DNA of 64,000 nucleotides, taken from the NCBI GenBank assembly GCA_963921425.1, contig OY992835.1, forward strand, positions 372,001-436,000. Reading direction: 5' to 3'. The number at the start of each line of letters is the position of its first letter. The stretch's first letter is position 1. Shown here one piece after another: positions 63,618 to 64,000 of the stretch. This stretch comes from Dryas octopetala. Taxonomy: Eukaryota > Streptophyta > Magnoliopsida > Rosales > Rosaceae. The translations under genes were made by a program, and so were the position numbers. Below the pieces are notes generated by a model. The model was not told the origin of the DNA. It made no database searches and saw only the letters and a program-made list of their open reading frames with translations.

Positions 63618-64000
63618 CCTTAGCTAAGGTGATTGCAGTGACTTGTACCATCAGCCAAGCTTTAGTAATATATTGTTTATTTATTTTTTTAACAACAAAT
63701 TACTTGTTTAATTGTAATTTGTTCATTTAGTAAAAGATTTTTGCATCCTAATGTTGTAGTAGCATATGATTATATTTAGACCAAGTGTTGCTGCCATTTC
63801 AATATTTGTAAACCGAGAGCTTGGAGGTAAGGAATCCTAACCCTAGCTTGTATTATGCTCTTATTTGGTTGTAATTGTGTGTTGTTGTGTGAAAAGGCCA
63901 AGCTTTTTGACAGAAAGGCTTTGATTTTCATGGAAACTACACAATCTGCCTACATTGCACAGTTTTGACATTGTGTCACATTTCTGAAATTCTGAACTGT
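63618..64000. other. No gene seen
   Basis: AT-rich, with an imperfect 26-bp direct repeat at 63593-63642 (GGCTAGGGTGATTGCAGTG and AGCTAAGGTGATTGCAGTG). Nothing else supported. Confidence 0.4.

Overview
This is nuclear DNA of a flowering plant, most likely a eudicot. The evidence is a multi-exon gene for phosphatidylinositol 4-kinase beta, typical plant retrotransposons (Copia, Gypsy/Athila, L1-type LINEs), plant telo-box motifs and AT-rich introns. There is no bacterial-style operon, no CRISPR array and no rRNA. The only true host gene I can define with confidence is on the minus strand. LAYOUT. (1) 1-27,684: a plant PI4K-beta gene with 16 coding exons read right to left. The start codon is at 27,684. 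The stop codon lies just off the left edge, about four codons away. Exon junctions were placed by GT/AG sites that keep the frame throughout. The N-terminal charged repeat region is in the first coding exon, and the catalytic and DFG loops are in exon 12. Its introns are swollen by LINE fragments, two probable SINEs, a Mutator-like inverted-repeat element and, in intron 10, a 1.06-kb non-autonomous hAT element that has been split by a very young 5.35-kb Copia element with identical LTRs. (2) 27,685-30,600: leader and promoter side of the kinase gene, with telo-boxes, a three-codon upstream ORF and AT-rich DNA with scattered repeats. (3) 30,600-37,440: stacked LTR debris, including a solo LTR (31,059-35,377) with another solo LTR inside it (32,812-35,158). 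(4) 37,443-45,186: a 7.7-kb Mutator-like element with inverted repeats of roughly 270 bp and a perfect 9-bp target duplication. It contains a second copy of the same hAT family, which itself contains a minus-strand solo Gypsy LTR, and separately an Athila-like LTR. (5) 45,187-49,517: further LTR-like and inverted-repeat remnants with no host gene seen. (6) 49,518-62,545: a 5'-truncated Athila-type Gypsy element on the minus strand with a frameshifted pol. Its LTR was invaded by a plus-strand Gypsy derivative (49,905-55,936, perfect TCACT duplication) that keeps only gag and the start of protease. (7) 62,546-64,000: unassigned sequence with three splice-compatible ORF pieces that might be the 3' end of an unknown gene. 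HOW IT FITS TOGETHER. The kinase makes phosphatidylinositol 4-phosphate for membrane traffic and is the single functional anchor. The rest is a well-preserved record of successive transposition: element-in-element nests whose target duplications let the order of insertion be read directly. I found no new enzyme system. The best novelty candidates are the hAT family with 8-bp duplications, the Copia element with non-TG/CA LTR ends, the gag-only Gypsy derivative with unequal LTRs, and the long CT tracts placed beside 5' splice sites in the kinase gene.
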